DNA from: Streptomyces sp. CB01201
GTDB taxonomy: Bacteria > Actinomycetota > Actinomycetes > Streptomycetales > Streptomycetaceae
Assembly (NCBI RefSeq): GCF_002803085.1
Contig: NZ_NNBJ01000006.1
Location: forward strand, 62,001-126,000
Length of the DNA: 64,000 nucleotides
Direction: 5' to 3'
In this document: positions 41,766 through 52,220 of the stretch, one piece after another
Layout of the letters: every line of letters starts with the position of its first letter
Position numbering within the stretch: the first letter of the stretch is position 1
The notes under the pieces: generated by a model
Seen by the model: the letters and a program-made list of their open reading frames with translations, nothing else
Database searches by the model: none
What the model was told of the DNA's origin: nothing
Translations under genes and position numbers: made by a program

Positions 41766-42925
41766 TCCGTACGGCCGCCGTGGTCGGTACCGGGCTCATC
41801 GGCACCTCCGTCGCGCTCGCCCTCACCCGCCGGGGCGTCCGGGTGCACCTCCTGGACGCCGACGAGTCCGCGGCCCGCACCGCGGAGTCGCTGGGCGCGG
41901 GTGTGTGCCGGACGCCGGACGGGACGGTCGACCTGGCCGTCCTGGCCGTGCCCCCCGGGCGCGTGGGCAGGGTGCTCGCGGACAAGCAGGCCTGCGGACT
42001 GGCCCGCAGCTACACCGACGTCTCCAGCGTCCAGGCGGGCCCGCAGGCCGAGGTCGTCGCCTGCGGGGCCGATCCGGCCCGGTTCATCGGCGGCCATCCG
42101 ATGGCGGGGCGGGAGCGCTCCGGGCCGCTGGCCGCCTGCGCCACCCTCTTCGAGGACCGGCCCTGGGTGCTCACGCCCTGCCCGGCCACGAACCGGGAGA
42201 CCCTCAACCGCGCGCTGGAGCTGGTCGCTCTGTGCGGGGCGACCCCCGTCCTGATGGAGGCCCCCGCGCACGACCGGGCCGTGGCGGTGGTCTCGCACGC
42301 CCCGCACGTGGTGGCCGCCCTGATGGCGGCCCGGCTGATCGGCATCGAGGACGACGCCTCCCGGCTCGCCGGGCAGGGGCTGCGGGACGTCATCCGCATC
42401 GCGGGCGGGGATCCGCGGCTGTGGACCGACATCCTGGCGGCGAACGCCGCGGCCGTCGCCGACGTGCTCGCCGAGCTGGCCGACGACCTGTCCACCACGG
42501 TCGTCGCGCTGCGCGCCCTGACCTCCGCCGACCCGGCCGACCGCGCGCTCGGCGACCGGCTGGTGTCCGGGCTGCTGGCCCGGGGCGTCGAGGGCCGGGC
42601 CGGCCTGCCGGGCAAGCACAGCGGCGTACTGCCCGTGTGTGCCCCGGTGCGCGTGCTGATCGGTGACCAGCCGGGTGAGCTCGCCCGGCTCCTCGCCGCC
42701 GCCTCCGAACTCGGCGTGAACATCGAGGACATGAGCATCGACCACTCGCCCGGCTCGCCGAGCGGTCTGGTCGAACTGGCCGTCACGGCCACCTCTGCCA
42801 CGCACATGGCCCAGCGGCTCCGGGCGGACGGCTGGAACGTCCAGCGCGTGCCCGCCGTCCTGGGTGACCGGTTCACCGCGCCGGTCCCCGCCCCCGATCC
42901 GGAAACCGCCGCGACAGCGGCCTGA
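41762..42925 (+). CDS. tyrA: Prephenate dehydrogenase with ACT domain
   Basis: A 387-residue enzyme converting prephenate to 4-hydroxyphenylpyruvate with NAD+. N-terminal Rossmann [20 protein letters not shown], catalytic-region [15 protein letters not shown], and a C-terminal ACT domain ([31 protein letters not shown]) that normally senses tyrosine. GTG start coupled to the chorismate mutase. With the aminotransferase at 49963 it gives a dedicated tyrosine/4-hydroxyphenylpyruvate branch. Confidence 0.93.
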   Translation: MIRTAAVVGTGLIGTSVALALTRRGVRVHLLDADESAARTAESLGAGVCRTPDGTVDLAVLAVPPGRVGRVLADKQACGLARSYTDVSSVQAGPQAEVVACGADPARFIGGHPMAGRERSGPLAACATLFEDRPWVLTPCPATNRETLNRALELVALCGATPVLMEAPAHDRAVAVVSHAPHVVAALMAARLIGIEDDASRLAGQGLRDVIRIAGGDPRLWTDILAANAAAVADVLAELADDLSTTVVALRALTSADPADRALGDRLVSGLLARGVEGRAGLPGKHSGVLPVCAPVRVLIGDQPGELARLLAAASELGVNIEDMSIDHSPGSPSGLVELAVTATSATHMAQRLRADGWNVQRVPAVLGDRFTAPVPAPDPETAATAA

Positions 42926-42963
42926 CCGCCACCGGCCGCACGGCCCCTGACGAAGGAAACGCA

Positions 42964-44148
42964 TTGACCACGCTGCGCTGGCTCACCGCCGGTGAATCGC
43001 ACGGACCGGCCCTGACCGCCGTCCTCGAAGGACTGCCCGCCGGGGTGGAGATCACCACCGAGCGGGTCGCGGCCGCCCTTGCCCGGCGGCGCCTCGGGCA
43101 CGGCCGCGGGGCCCGCATGAAGTTCGAGCGCGACGAGGTGAGCTTCCTCGGCGGCGTGCGGCACGGCCGCACCCAGGGCGGCCCCGTGGCCGTCCAGGTG
43201 GGCAACACCGAGTGGCCCAAGTGGCAGACGGTGATGGCCGCCGACCCGGTCGACGGGGCAGGGCTCGCGGGCCTGGCCCGCAACGCACCGCTGACCCGGC
43301 CGCGCCCCGGCCACGCCGATCTGGCCGGCATGCAGAAGTACGGCTTCACCGATGCCCGGCCGGTCCTGGAGCGGGCCAGTGCCCGGGAGACGGCCGCCCG
43401 GGTCGCCCTCGGCGAGGTCGCCCGCGCCTTCCTCGCCCAGGCCTACGGCATCCAACTCGTCAGCCACGTCGTGGAGTTGGGCGGCGCCGCCGGCCCCGGC
43501 ACCGCACTGCCGGGGCCGGACGACGTGGAGTGCCTGGACGCCGACCCGGTGCGCTGCTTCGACCCGGCCGGCTCGGCCGCCATGGTGGAGCGCATCGAGC
43601 GGGCCCATGCCGACGGCGACACGCTCGGCGGGGTGGTGGAGGTCCTGGCCTACGGTCTGCCGCCGGGCCTCGGCAGCCATGTGCACTGGGACCGGCGCCT
43701 CGACTCGCGGCTCGCCGGGGCCCTGATGGGCATCCAGGCCATCAAGGGCGTGGAGTTCGGCGCCGGGTTCGAGCTGGCCCGGGTGCCGGGCTCGGCGGCC
43801 CACGACGAGATCCTGCCCGACGAGGGCGGACTGCGGCGGCGCACCGGGCACGCGGGCGGAGTCGAGGGCGGCATCTCCACCGGGGAACTCCTTCGGGTGC
43901 GGGCCGCGATGAAACCGATCGCCACCGTGCCGCACGCCCTGGCCACCGTGGACCTGGCCACCGGCGAGCCGGCCGCCGCCCACCACCAGCGCTCCGACGT
44001 GTGCGCGGTGCCCGCGGCCGGGGTGGTCGCCGAGGCCATGACCGCGCTGGTCCTCGCCGAGGCGGCGCTGGAGAAGTTCGGCGGCGACAGCCTCGCCGAG
44101 ACGGCGCGCAACCACGCCGCCTACCTCTCCCACCTGGTCGTCCGATGA
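42964..44148 (+). CDS. aroC: Chorismate synthase
   Basis: A 394-residue reduced-FMN-dependent enzyme making chorismate from EPSP. Signatures: [73 protein letters not shown] and [20 protein letters not shown]. It starts with TTG at 42964, behind GAAGGAAAC. Its stop overlaps the start of the IS701-like gene. Confidence 0.94.
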   Translation: MTTLRWLTAGESHGPALTAVLEGLPAGVEITTERVAAALARRRLGHGRGARMKFERDEVSFLGGVRHGRTQGGPVAVQVGNTEWPKWQTVMAADPVDGAGLAGLARNAPLTRPRPGHADLAGMQKYGFTDARPVLERASARETAARVALGEVARAFLAQAYGIQLVSHVVELGGAAGPGTALPGPDDVECLDADPVRCFDPAGSAAMVERIERAHADGDTLGGVVEVLAYGLPPGLGSHVHWDRRLDSRLAGALMGIQAIKGVEFGAGFELARVPGSAAHDEILPDEGGLRRRTGHAGGVEGGISTGELLRVRAAMKPIATVPHALATVDLATGEPAAAHHQRSDVCAVPAAGVVAEAMTALVLAEAALEKFGGDSLAETARNHAAYLSHLVVR

Positions 44149-45350
44149 GCACCCCGCACGCCCACCGCCCCCTCACCCGGATCACGGTGCGCCGTCGGCC
44201 GCCCTACGACGTCGCCATCGGCCCCGGCCCCACCGACGGTCGACTCCCGTTCCCGCAAGGCGAGCGCCCCGCCCGGCCGCCGCGGCGCGGCCCGCTCCCG
44301 CCTCCGCTCGCCGAGCGGGTGCTGGGGAGCCTGCCGCCGCGGGCCCGCCGGGACGCGCTGCGCCACATCGCGGAGCGCGCCGCGGGGCGGGAGCCCGAGC
44401 CCGTCCGGCACGACTGGGACTGGATGCCCGTGCGCCGCGCCCTCGCCGACGCGGTGTACGAGGACGGCCGTCCCCTCGCCCTCGCCGCGCGCGCGGCCGT
44501 CGTCCCGTGCGCCGGCGTACGGGACGTCGGCGCCGAGGAGTTCACCGATCCGCGCACCGGCCGCCGGATGGCCGGCCGGCGGGTCGTCGGCCTGTGGCTG
44601 GTGACCGCGCGGGGCAGCGTCCCGGTGGACCGGCGCCTGATGCTGACGCCCCGCTGGCTCGAACCGGGGCCCCGGCAACGCGCGGGCGTCCCGGACGACG
44701 CCCCCTCGGGCGGCAGCGTGACCCAGGGGATCGACATGGCCGTGGGCCTGCGGCCCCCCGGGCTCGTCCCGCTGCTCCTGGACGCCCGCCGGGCCCATGT
44801 GCCCGGCGTGCTCAAGGCGCTGCGCTCGGGCGGCCTGCCGTATGTGCTGCGCGTCTCCGGCTCCCAGTTCGTCAACCCCGTCCGGGCCGTGGCGGACGGG
44901 CCCGCCCCCGACGGTTTCGTCACCGCCCGGCAGGCCGCCGCCGAGGCGGCGGACCGGGGCGGCTCGGTGCTCTCGCTCGCCGGCCGCGACGGCCGCCCGG
45001 CGGGGCGCGCGTTCGTCCGGCTCGACTGCCGCACCCTGCCCGTCCCCGGGACGCGCAAGGGCAGGATGGTGCTCCTGGCCGAGCAGGACCCGCACCACCC
45101 GGCCCGGGGCGGGTACTGGCTGACCAACCTGACCGGCCATTCCACCGCGCACCTGCTGCGTCTGGTGCGGCTGCCGGAACCCGAACCGCCGCTGCCCGCC
45201 CCCGCCGGGGCGGGGCACGGCCATCCGGCCTCGTACGGCGACTGGCACCGGCACACCACGCTCGACTCGGTCGCCCGCGCCGCGGTGCTGCTCGCCCCTT
45301 CGCACGGCGCGCCCCGTCCGGCCGCCGGCCGCACCTCCCGCGTCGCCTGA
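44145..45350 (+). CDS. IS701-type DDE transposase-like protein, catalytically degenerate
   Basis: A 401-residue protein whose outline follows IS701-family transposases: [20 protein letters not shown] at the place of the first catalytic Asp segment, [85 protein letters not shown] and [20 protein letters not shown]. The first catalytic Asp is gone and the segment that should hold the third acidic residue is a Pro/Gly-rich linker. No terminal inverted repeats or target duplication are seen, and the gene is coupled to aroC (ATGA) and 37 bp before tkt. It looks domesticated. Family call from remembered patterns, so moderate. Confidence 0.6.
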   Translation: MSTPHAHRPLTRITVRRRPPYDVAIGPGPTDGRLPFPQGERPARPPRRGPLPPPLAERVLGSLPPRARRDALRHIAERAAGREPEPVRHDWDWMPVRRALADAVYEDGRPLALAARAAVVPCAGVRDVGAEEFTDPRTGRRMAGRRVVGLWLVTARGSVPVDRRLMLTPRWLEPGPRQRAGVPDDAPSGGSVTQGIDMAVGLRPPGLVPLLLDARRAHVPGVLKALRSGGLPYVLRVSGSQFVNPVRAVADGPAPDGFVTARQAAAEAADRGGSVLSLAGRDGRPAGRAFVRLDCRTLPVPGTRKGRMVLLAEQDPHHPARGGYWLTNLTGHSTAHLLRLVRLPEPEPPLPAPAGAGHGHPASYGDWHRHTTLDSVARAAVLLAPSHGAPRPAAGRTSRVA

Positions 45351-45387
45351 CGCCGACTTCCGCCACTGCTCAGCCGAGAGAGGAACC

Positions 45388-47514
45388 ATGACCGCTCAAC
45401 TGACCGCGCCGGATCCCGTCGAGATCCCGGAGTGGACGCACGCCGACCGCCGTGCGGTCGACGTCGCCAAGGGCCTGGCCATCGACGCGGTGGAGGCGGC
45501 GGGCCACGGCCACCCCGGTACGGCGATCAGCCTGGCCCCCGCCGCCCATCTGCTCTTCCAGAAGCTGCTGCGGCACGACCCGGCCGATCCCACCTGGGAG
45601 GGGCGTGACCGGTTCGTCCTGTCCTGCGGGCACGCGAGCCTGACCCTCTACACGCAGCTCTACCTGGCCGGCTACCCGCTCGCCCTGGACGACCTCAAGG
45701 CGCTGCGCACCGAGGGCAGTGCGACGCCGGCGCACCCCGAGTACGGCCACACCCCCGGAGTGGAGACCACCACCGGGCCGCTCGGCCAGGGGCTCGCCAA
45801 CGCGGTCGGCATGGCGATGGCCGCACGGCGCGAGCGGGGCCTGTTCGACCCGGACGCCGAGCCGGGCACGTCCCCCTTCGACCACACCGTGTGGGTCTTC
45901 GCCTCGGACGGGGACCTGGAGGAGGGCATCAGCCACGAGGCCAGTTCGCTGGCGGGCCACCAGCGCCTCGGCAACCTGGTGGTGCTGTGGGACGACAACC
46001 GCATCTCGATCGAGGACGACCGGGCGGTCGCGAGCTCGGAGGACGTCCTCGCCCGCTACCGCGCCTACGGCTGGCACGTGCAGCAGGTGGACTGGACGGC
46101 GACGGGCGGCTACGCCGAGGACGTCGAGGCGCTGCACCGGGCCATGGCCGAGGCGCGCGACCGGTCCGACCGGCCCTCGCTCGTGGCCTTGCGCACGGTG
46201 ATCGGCTGGCCCTCGCCGGGCAAGCAGGACACGGGCGCGATCCACGGGGCGCGTCTCGGCGCGGCCGAGGCGGCGGCCACCAAGGTGCTTCTCGGTCTCG
46301 ACCCGGACCGCACGTTCCAGGTGCCGGACGAGGTGCTCGCGCACACCCGGCGAGCGACCGAGCGGGGGGCACGGCTGCGGGCGCACTGGCAGCGGGAGTT
46401 CGAGGCCTGGCAGAAGGCGCAGCCCGACCGCGCGGCCGAACACGCCCGCATCTCGCAGCGGAAGCTGCCCCGGGACTGGCACCGGGCGCTGCCCCGGTTC
46501 GAGCCCGGCGAGCAGGTGGCCACCCGGCGCGCCTCGGGCGAGGTCCTCTCGGCGCTCGCCTCCGTACTGCCCGAACTGTGGGGCGGATCGGCCGACTTGG
46601 CCGGTTCCAACAACACCACCATGCGCGGTGAGCCCTCCTTCCTGCCCGACGAGCACGCCACCGCCGCCTTCCCGGGCCACCGCTACGGCCGCACCCTGCA
46701 CTTCGGCATCCGTGAGCACGCCATGGGCGCCATCCTCAACGGCATCGCCCTGCACGGCGGCACGCGTCCCTACGGCGGCACGTTCCTGGTCTTCTCCGAC
46801 TACATGCGGCCGGCCGTGCGGCTCGCGGCGCTGATGCGCCTGCCCGTCACGTTCGTGTGGACGCACGACTCCATCGGACTCGGCGAGGACGGCCCCACCC
46901 ATCAGCCGGTCGAGCACCTGTGGGCGCTGCGGGCCATCCCGGGTCTCGACGTGGTCCGCCCCGCCGACGCGGGCGAGACCGTCGCCGTCTGGCGCGCCCT
47001 GCTGGAGCGCGCCGACCGGCCGGTGGGCCTGGCGCTGACCCGGCAGGACGTTCCGGTCCTGGACCGCGGCCCGCACGGCGGCCTCGCCCCGGCCGACCTC
47101 GCCGCGCGCGGCGGCTACGTCCTGGCCGAGGCGTCCGGCGGCGAGCCCCAGGTCCTGCTGATCGCCACCGGCAGCGAGGTCGCCATCGCCCTGGCGGCGC
47201 GCCGCATCCTGGAGGACGAGCGGATCGCCACCCGCGTGGTGTCGATGCCCTGCCTCGAATGGTTCGCCGACCAGGACCAGGAGTACCGCGACGCCGTGCT
47301 GCCGCCCCAGGTGAGTGCCCGGGTCTCGGTGGAGGCCGGCAGCGCGCTCGGCTGGTACGCGCTGCTCGGCGGCGCCGGACAGGCCGTCAGCATCGAGCAG
47401 TTCGGCGCAAGCGCTCCGTACGAGAGCCTGTACCGCCGGTTCGGCATCACTCCCGAGCGGGTGGCCGCCGCCGCCCGCACCAGTGTGGACCGTGCCCGCA
47501 GGAGCGCCCGATGA
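45388..47514 (+). CDS. tkt: Transketolase
   Basis: A 708-residue full-length transketolase. It exchanges two-carbon units and can supply erythrose 4-phosphate. Thiamine diphosphate motif FASDGDLEEGISHEASSLAG through NLVVLWDDN; HGHPGTAISLAP, GPLGQGLANAVGMAMA and the pyrimidine-domain RTLHFGIREHAMGAILNGIA are present, as is [31 protein letters not shown] precedes the ATG. Its stop overlaps the transaldolase start. A copy beside DAHP synthase genes indicates precursor supply. Confidence 0.94.
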   Translation: MTAQLTAPDPVEIPEWTHADRRAVDVAKGLAIDAVEAAGHGHPGTAISLAPAAHLLFQKLLRHDPADPTWEGRDRFVLSCGHASLTLYTQLYLAGYPLALDDLKALRTEGSATPAHPEYGHTPGVETTTGPLGQGLANAVGMAMAARRERGLFDPDAEPGTSPFDHTVWVFASDGDLEEGISHEASSLAGHQRLGNLVVLWDDNRISIEDDRAVASSEDVLARYRAYGWHVQQVDWTATGGYAEDVEALHRAMAEARDRSDRPSLVALRTVIGWPSPGKQDTGAIHGARLGAAEAAATKVLLGLDPDRTFQVPDEVLAHTRRATERGARLRAHWQREFEAWQKAQPDRAAEHARISQRKLPRDWHRALPRFEPGEQVATRRASGEVLSALASVLPELWGGSADLAGSNNTTMRGEPSFLPDEHATAAFPGHRYGRTLHFGIREHAMGAILNGIALHGGTRPYGGTFLVFSDYMRPAVRLAALMRLPVTFVWTHDSIGLGEDGPTHQPVEHLWALRAIPGLDVVRPADAGETVAVWRALLERADRPVGLALTRQDVPVLDRGPHGGLAPADLAARGGYVLAEASGGEPQVLLIATGSEVAIALAARRILEDERIATRVVSMPCLEWFADQDQEYRDAVLPPQVSARVSVEAGSALGWYALLGGAGQAVSIEQFGASAPYESLYRRFGITPERVAAAARTSVDRARRSAR

Positions 47515-48644
47515 CCCGTACACCGATCGGACGCCTCCGGCAGGCCGGCACCTCCCTCTGGCTCGACCACCTCAGCCGGGCGGACCTGCACGACGGGAGC
47601 CTCGCCGAACTGGTCGCCGGGCACGGCGTCCTGGGCATCACCTCGAATCCGACCATCCTCGCCCAGTCCCTGGCGAGCGGTGCCGAGGCGTACGCCCCGC
47701 ACCTCGACGTGCTGGCCCGCAAGGGCGCTTCGGCCCGGGACGCGCTGCGCGAGCTCGCCACGTACGACGTGCGGCGCGCCGCCGACCTGCTGGAGCCCGT
47801 GTACCGGGAGACCGGGGGCGAGGACGGGCATGTCTCCCTGGAGGTGGATCCGGCCCACGCCCACGACGCCGACGCCACCCTCACCGAGGCCCGGCTCCTG
47901 CGGGCCGAGGTGGGCCGCCCGAATCTGATGGTGAAGATCCCGGCCACCCCCGAGGGCCTGCGGGCCGTCACCGGCGCGCTGGCCGAGGGCATCAACGTCA
48001 ACGCCACGCTCATCTTCTCCCGGGAGCGGTACGCGCGGGTCGCCGAGGCCTTCCTGACCGGCCTGGAACAGGCCCATCGGGCGGGCCACGACCTCAGCCG
48101 GATCGCCTCGGTCGCCTCGTTCTTCGTGAGCCGGGTCGACACCGCGGTCGACCGGGAGCTCGACCGGGCCGGCGGCGACGAGCCCCGGGCCCTGCGGGGC
48201 CGGGCCGCGGTGGCCAACGCCCGCCTGGCGTACGCACGTTGGGAGGAGGTCGTGGCCGGTCCGCGCTGGCGCCGGCTGGCCGCGCTCGGCGCCCGCCCGC
48301 AGCGCCTGCTGTGGGCCTCCACCGGGGTCAAGGACCCGACGTACGAGGACACCCGGTACGTGGACGAGCTGGCCGCCCCGGCCACCGTCAACACCGTTCC
48401 GCCGGCCACCCTGCGGGCCGTCGCCGACCACGGCCGCGCCGACGGGCGCAGTCGCATCGCGGGCACGTACGACGACGCGCGCCGGGTGCTCGGCGCGCTG
48501 CCCTGCTTCGGCATCGACTTCGACGCGCTGACGGACCGTCTGGCCCGCGAGGCGCTGGCCGCGTTCAAGGCGTCCTGGGAGCAGATGTCCCGGCAGGTCG
48601 ACGAGAGCCTCATGACCCGGCGCGTGCTCCAGGAGGCGGCGTGA
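47511..48644 (+). CDS. tal: Transaldolase
   Basis: A 377-residue transaldolase of the longer actinobacterial type. GVLGITSNPTILAQSLASGA, the Schiff-base Lys in NLMVKIPATPEGLRA, and GINVNATLIFSRERYARVAE are diagnostic. It interconverts sedoheptulose 7-phosphate and erythrose 4-phosphate, feeding DAHP synthase. Coupled on both sides: ATGA with tkt and GTGA with aroA. Confidence 0.93.
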   Translation: MTRTPIGRLRQAGTSLWLDHLSRADLHDGSLAELVAGHGVLGITSNPTILAQSLASGAEAYAPHLDVLARKGASARDALRELATYDVRRAADLLEPVYRETGGEDGHVSLEVDPAHAHDADATLTEARLLRAEVGRPNLMVKIPATPEGLRAVTGALAEGINVNATLIFSRERYARVAEAFLTGLEQAHRAGHDLSRIASVASFFVSRVDTAVDRELDRAGGDEPRALRGRAAVANARLAYARWEEVVAGPRWRRLAALGARPQRLLWASTGVKDPTYEDTRYVDELAAPATVNTVPPATLRAVADHGRADGRSRIAGTYDDARRVLGALPCFGIDFDALTDRLAREALAAFKASWEQMSRQVDESLMTRRVLQEAA

Positions 48645-49882
48645 GCACCGCGACCCTGGCCGCCGGGGTGGCCCGGATCCCCGGATCCAAGAGCATCACC
48701 AACCGGGCGCTGCTGCTCGCCGCGGCCGCCCGCGGCACGACCCGGCTGCGGGCGCCCCTGGTCAGTGACGACACGGTGGCCTTCCGCCAGGGCGTCGAGG
48801 CGCTCGGCGCCCCGGTGCGCGAGGCGGACGGCGACTGGTGGGTGACGGGCCTGGGCGGGGCGCCCCTGCGCACCACCAGTGTGTGGTGCGAGGACGCGGG
48901 CACGGCCGCGCGCTTCCTGCCGGTGTTCGCGGCGGCCGGGCAGGGGGACATCCTGTTCGACGGCTCGGCCCAGCTGCGCGCCCGGCCGCTGCACCCGCTG
49001 GCCGACGCGCTGCGGCGGCTGGGGGTGGCGGTGGTGCCGGGCCCGGGTGGCGGACTGCCCCTGATGGTGCGCGGGCGCGGGCTCGACGGCGGGGACGTGC
49101 ACCTGGACTCCTCCAGCAGCAGCCAGTACCTGACCGGTCTGCTGCTGTCGGCGCCGCTGGCCCGCGAGACCCTGACCATCCACGCCCACGATCTGGTCAG
49201 CGGCCCCTACATCGACATGACCCTGGCGCTGATGCGGCGCTTCGGCGCGGACGTCGAGCGGCGCGACGGCACGTTCCGGGTGCGGCCGGAGGGATATCTG
49301 GCCACCGACCTGGCCGTCGAGCCGGACGCCTCGACCGCGTCGTACTTCTTCGCCGCGGCCGCGGTCACCGGCACCACCGTGCTCGTGCCGGGGCTCGGCG
49401 CGGGCAGCCTCCAGGGTGATCTGCGCTTCCTTGAGGTGCTGGCACGCACCGGTGCGCGGGTGCGGATGACCGCGGCCGGCGCCGAGGTGAGCGGCCCGGG
49501 CCGGCTGCGGGGCGGGTTCACCGTCGACATGGGGGACATCTCCGACACCTTCATGACCCTGGCCGCCGTCGCGCCCCTCGCGGACGCCCCGATCACCATC
49601 ACGGGCATCGGGCACGCCCGGCTGAAGGAGTCGGACCGGATCGCGGCGGTGGCGGGCAATCTGCGCGCCCTCGGCATCACGGTGGCCGAGGGGCCCGACC
49701 GGCTCACCGTGCACCCGGGCACTTCGGAACCGGCCCGGATCGCCTGCCACCGCGACCACCGGATCGCCATGGCGTTCTCGGTGCTGGGGCTGCGCGCCGC
49801 CGGCCTCACCTTGGACGACCCGGCCTGTGTGAGCAAGACGTTCCCCGCCTTCCACGACGAGTTCGCCCGGCTCTTCGGCTAG
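48641..49882 (+). CDS. aroA: 3-phosphoshikimate 1-carboxyvinyltransferase (EPSP synthase)
   Basis: A 413-residue EPSP synthase joining shikimate 3-phosphate with phosphoenolpyruvate. Key motifs are GSKSITNRALLLAAAARG, EDAGTAARFLPVF, LDSSSSSQYLTGLLLSAPLA, RLKESDRIAAVAGNL, HRDHRIAMAFSVLGLRA and VSKTFPAFHDEFARL. GTG start overlaps the transaldolase stop. It is the last gene of the supply run and faces the aminotransferase gene. Confidence 0.94.
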   Translation: MSTATLAAGVARIPGSKSITNRALLLAAAARGTTRLRAPLVSDDTVAFRQGVEALGAPVREADGDWWVTGLGGAPLRTTSVWCEDAGTAARFLPVFAAAGQGDILFDGSAQLRARPLHPLADALRRLGVAVVPGPGGGLPLMVRGRGLDGGDVHLDSSSSSQYLTGLLLSAPLARETLTIHAHDLVSGPYIDMTLALMRRFGADVERRDGTFRVRPEGYLATDLAVEPDASTASYFFAAAAVTGTTVLVPGLGAGSLQGDLRFLEVLARTGARVRMTAAGAEVSGPGRLRGGFTVDMGDISDTFMTLAAVAPLADAPITITGIGHARLKESDRIAAVAGNLRALGITVAEGPDRLTVHPGTSEPARIACHRDHRIAMAFSVLGLRAAGLTLDDPACVSKTFPAFHDEFARLFG

Positions 49883-49962
49883 GGCCGGACAGGCCCGCCG
49901 GACCGGGCCGCCGGACAGGCCACGGCCTGGGCCGGGCCGGGCCGGGCCGCCGGGCCGGGCCG

Positions 49963-51030
49963 TCAGTGCTGCCAGGCGCCGGCCACCTTCAGGAAGCGGT
50001 CGTTGGCCGCGGGGGTGCCGATCGTGATCCGCACGCCCTCGTCCGGGTAGGGGCGCACCATCAGCCCCGCGTCCTCGCACACCGCGGTGAAGGCGGCCGT
50101 GCGCCGCCCCAGGCGCAGCCAGACGAAGTTGGCCTCGCTGTGCGGCAGTTGCCAGCCCTGGGCCCGCAACTCGCCCCCGACGCGCCCGCGTTCACGCACG
50201 ATCCGCTCGACCCGCTCGTCGAGCTCGGACCCGGCGCGCAGCGAGGCGAGGGCGGCCGCCTGCGCCGGGCCGCTGACCCCGAACGGCACGGCGCAGGCGC
50301 GCAGCGCGGCGGCGACGGGCGGGTGTGCCACGGCGTAGCCGACCCGGAGCCGGGCCAGGCCGTAGGCCTTGGAGAAGGTGCGCAGCACGGCCACATGGGG
50401 GTGGCGCAGATGGACCTCGATGCCGTCGGGCACCTCGGGGTCGCGGACGAACTCCCGGTACGCCTCGTCCAGGACGACGAGCACATCGCGGGGAACCCGG
50501 TCGAGGAACCGGTCCAGTTCCGCCCGGCGCACGGGGGTGCCGGTGGGGTTGTTGGGGTTGCACACGAAGATCAGCCGGGTGCGGCCGGTGACCGCGTCGG
50601 CCATCGCGTCGAGATCGTGGCCCTCCGCGGCGAGCGGGACCTGCACGGGCGTGGCGCCCGCCGCCCAAGTGATGAGCGGGTAGGCCTCGAACGAGCGCCA
50701 GGCGAAGAGGACTTCGTCGCCCTCGCCCGCGGCCGCGCGGACCAGGTGGTGGGTGACGGCCACCGAGCCGGTCCCCGGCACGATGTGCTCGCCGGGCACC
50801 CGCAGCCGCTCCGCGAGCGCGGCGACCAGCTCGGTGCTGCCGGGGTCGGGGTAGCGGTGGAACTGCCCGAGCTCCGCACGCACCGCCTCCCGCACCGACG
50901 GCAGCGGCTCATAGGGCAGTTCGTTGGAGGACAGCTTGTACTCGGGGTCTCCCACGGCCGCCCTTCCCGGAATGTAGCGGGGCAAGGTGGACAGGTCGAC
51001 GCGCAGCCGGGGCCCGGAAACCATACTCAT
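49963..51030 (-). CDS. PLP-dependent aminotransferase, HisC/aromatic aminotransferase type
   Basis: A 355-residue fold-type I aminotransferase. The PLP Lys is in [66 protein letters not shown] and [10 protein letters not shown] are typical of histidinol-phosphate and aromatic aminotransferases. Next to chorismate mutase and prephenate dehydrogenase it most likely aminates 4-hydroxyphenylpyruvate to tyrosine. It is divergent from the AraC regulator. Confidence 0.88.
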   Translation of the reverse strand: MSMVSGPRLRVDLSTLPRYIPGRAAVGDPEYKLSSNELPYEPLPSVREAVRAELGQFHRYPDPGSTELVAALAERLRVPGEHIVPGTGSVAVTHHLVRAAAGEGDEVLFAWRSFEAYPLITWAAGATPVQVPLAAEGHDLDAMADAVTGRTRLIFVCNPNNPTGTPVRRAELDRFLDRVPRDVLVVLDEAYREFVRDPEVPDGIEVHLRHPHVAVLRTFSKAYGLARLRVGYAVAHPPVAAALRACAVPFGVSGPAQAAALASLRAGSELDERVERIVRERGRVGGELRAQGWQLPHSEANFVWLRLGRRTAAFTAVCEDAGLMVRPYPDEGVRITIGTPAANDRFLKVAGAWQH

Positions 51031-51275
51031 GTGCCTCTTTTCTGAATCAGAAGAAACCGGACACTAGAGCAGCCGCCCCACCCGGAATGCGCGAAATGCG
51101 CAGCACTTCTCTCCAATTCGCCCACGAAGGACGCGCGTTGACGCCCCGGGGATCCTCCGTACCGTCGATCGAAGCTTCCGATCCCAGTAGAAAAAAGGAA
51201 ACGGAGAATGTTTCTCTGTCCTTGGCGTCATGACGTCACTGATGTCATCCGGACATTGTCGGGGAGGGCAAGAAG

Positions 51276-52220
51276 ATGCTGGTCCTGAGCCAGTCGAGAT
51301 CCCACAGCACCGAATCGGTCAGCGCCGGCCGGGCTCCCGACGGCTGTGGGACGGTGCAGATCGTCCGAAGCCACGACGAGGAACTGCGGGACACCACCCG
51401 CTGCCGCCGGTTCGGCGAGATCAGCGTGCGCCTGGTGGCCGGCGGTCCGGCCGAACTCGTGCGCCCCGCCCGGCTGATCGACCCCGGCTGCCCCGGGGTC
51501 CTGCGGGTGATCCGCCCGCTGGCCGGCGAGGCGCTGCTGTGGCAGGACGGCAGGCATGCCACGGTCCGCTCCCCGGAGCTGATCTGCCTCGACAGCTCCC
51601 GTCCCTTCAAGCTGGTGATGCCGCAGCCCTTCCGGCTCGTCGAGGCGGTGGTGACCCACCGGTCGATGGGCCTGACGACCGCCGACGCCGCCCGTCTCAC
51701 CGCCCGGCCGTGGTGCGGTGAACAGGGCATCGCCGCGTTCATGTCCACGCTCCTGGGCGGATTCCAGCGGCACGGCGACGAGATCGAGACCGCCTTCGAC
51801 CTGTTCGGCGGCAGCATCGTGGGCCTGGCGGCCGCGCTCTTCGCCGAACGCATGCGGTCGGCCGTCGCGGAGCCGGACGCCGCCCGGCAGTCCCTGATGC
51901 TCCACATCCAGGCCTACGTCCGCGAACGGCTCGCCGACCCCGAGCTGACCCCGTCCCTGGTGGCCAAGCGCTACAACGTCTCGCTGCGCTACCTCCAGAA
52001 GATGTTCCGCGAGCACGGCACCAGCCCGGCTCGCTGGATCCGCGACGAGCGGCTCGCCCGCTGCCGCTGCGAGCTGTCCGACCCGCGCCTGGAGCACCTG
52101 CCGGTCGCGCTGATCGGGGAGCGCGCCGGACTCTACGGCGCCTCGCACTTCAGCCGCCTCTTCCGGGACCGCTACGGCGTCACCCCGAGGGAGTTCCGCA
52201 GGGAGAAGGTCACCGGATGA
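51276..52220 (+). CDS. AraC family transcriptional regulator
   Basis: A 314-residue regulator. The N-terminal part (about 30-180) is an AraC-binding-like sensor domain; the C-terminal double HTH (about 205-310) reads LTPSLVAKRYNVSLRYLQKM and LYGASHFSRLFRDRYGVTPR. The cluster location suggests local control of the ligase operon. Its stop overlaps the ligase ATG. The upstream 245-bp region has several GTCAT/TGACGTCA elements (51227-51247) that might be binding sites. Confidence 0.88.
   Translation: MLVLSQSRSHSTESVSAGRAPDGCGTVQIVRSHDEELRDTTRCRRFGEISVRLVAGGPAELVRPARLIDPGCPGVLRVIRPLAGEALLWQDGRHATVRSPELICLDSSRPFKLVMPQPFRLVEAVVTHRSMGLTTADAARLTARPWCGEQGIAAFMSTLLGGFQRHGDEIETAFDLFGGSIVGLAAALFAERMRSAVAEPDAARQSLMLHIQAYVRERLADPELTPSLVAKRYNVSLRYLQKMFREHGTSPARWIRDERLARCRCELSDPRLEHLPVALIGERAGLYGASHFSRLFRDRYGVTPREFRREKVTG

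Noticed and set aside
44145..45350. Active insertion sequence
   Set aside because: No terminal inverted repeats or target-site duplication were seen at either side, catalytic residues are missing, and the gene overlaps aroC in an operon.
49883..49962. Regulatory repeat of GGGCCGGGCC units between aroA and the aminotransferase gene
   Set aside because: It is simple GC-rich low-complexity sequence between convergent genes. It may help termination, but no clean stem is distinct enough to annotate.
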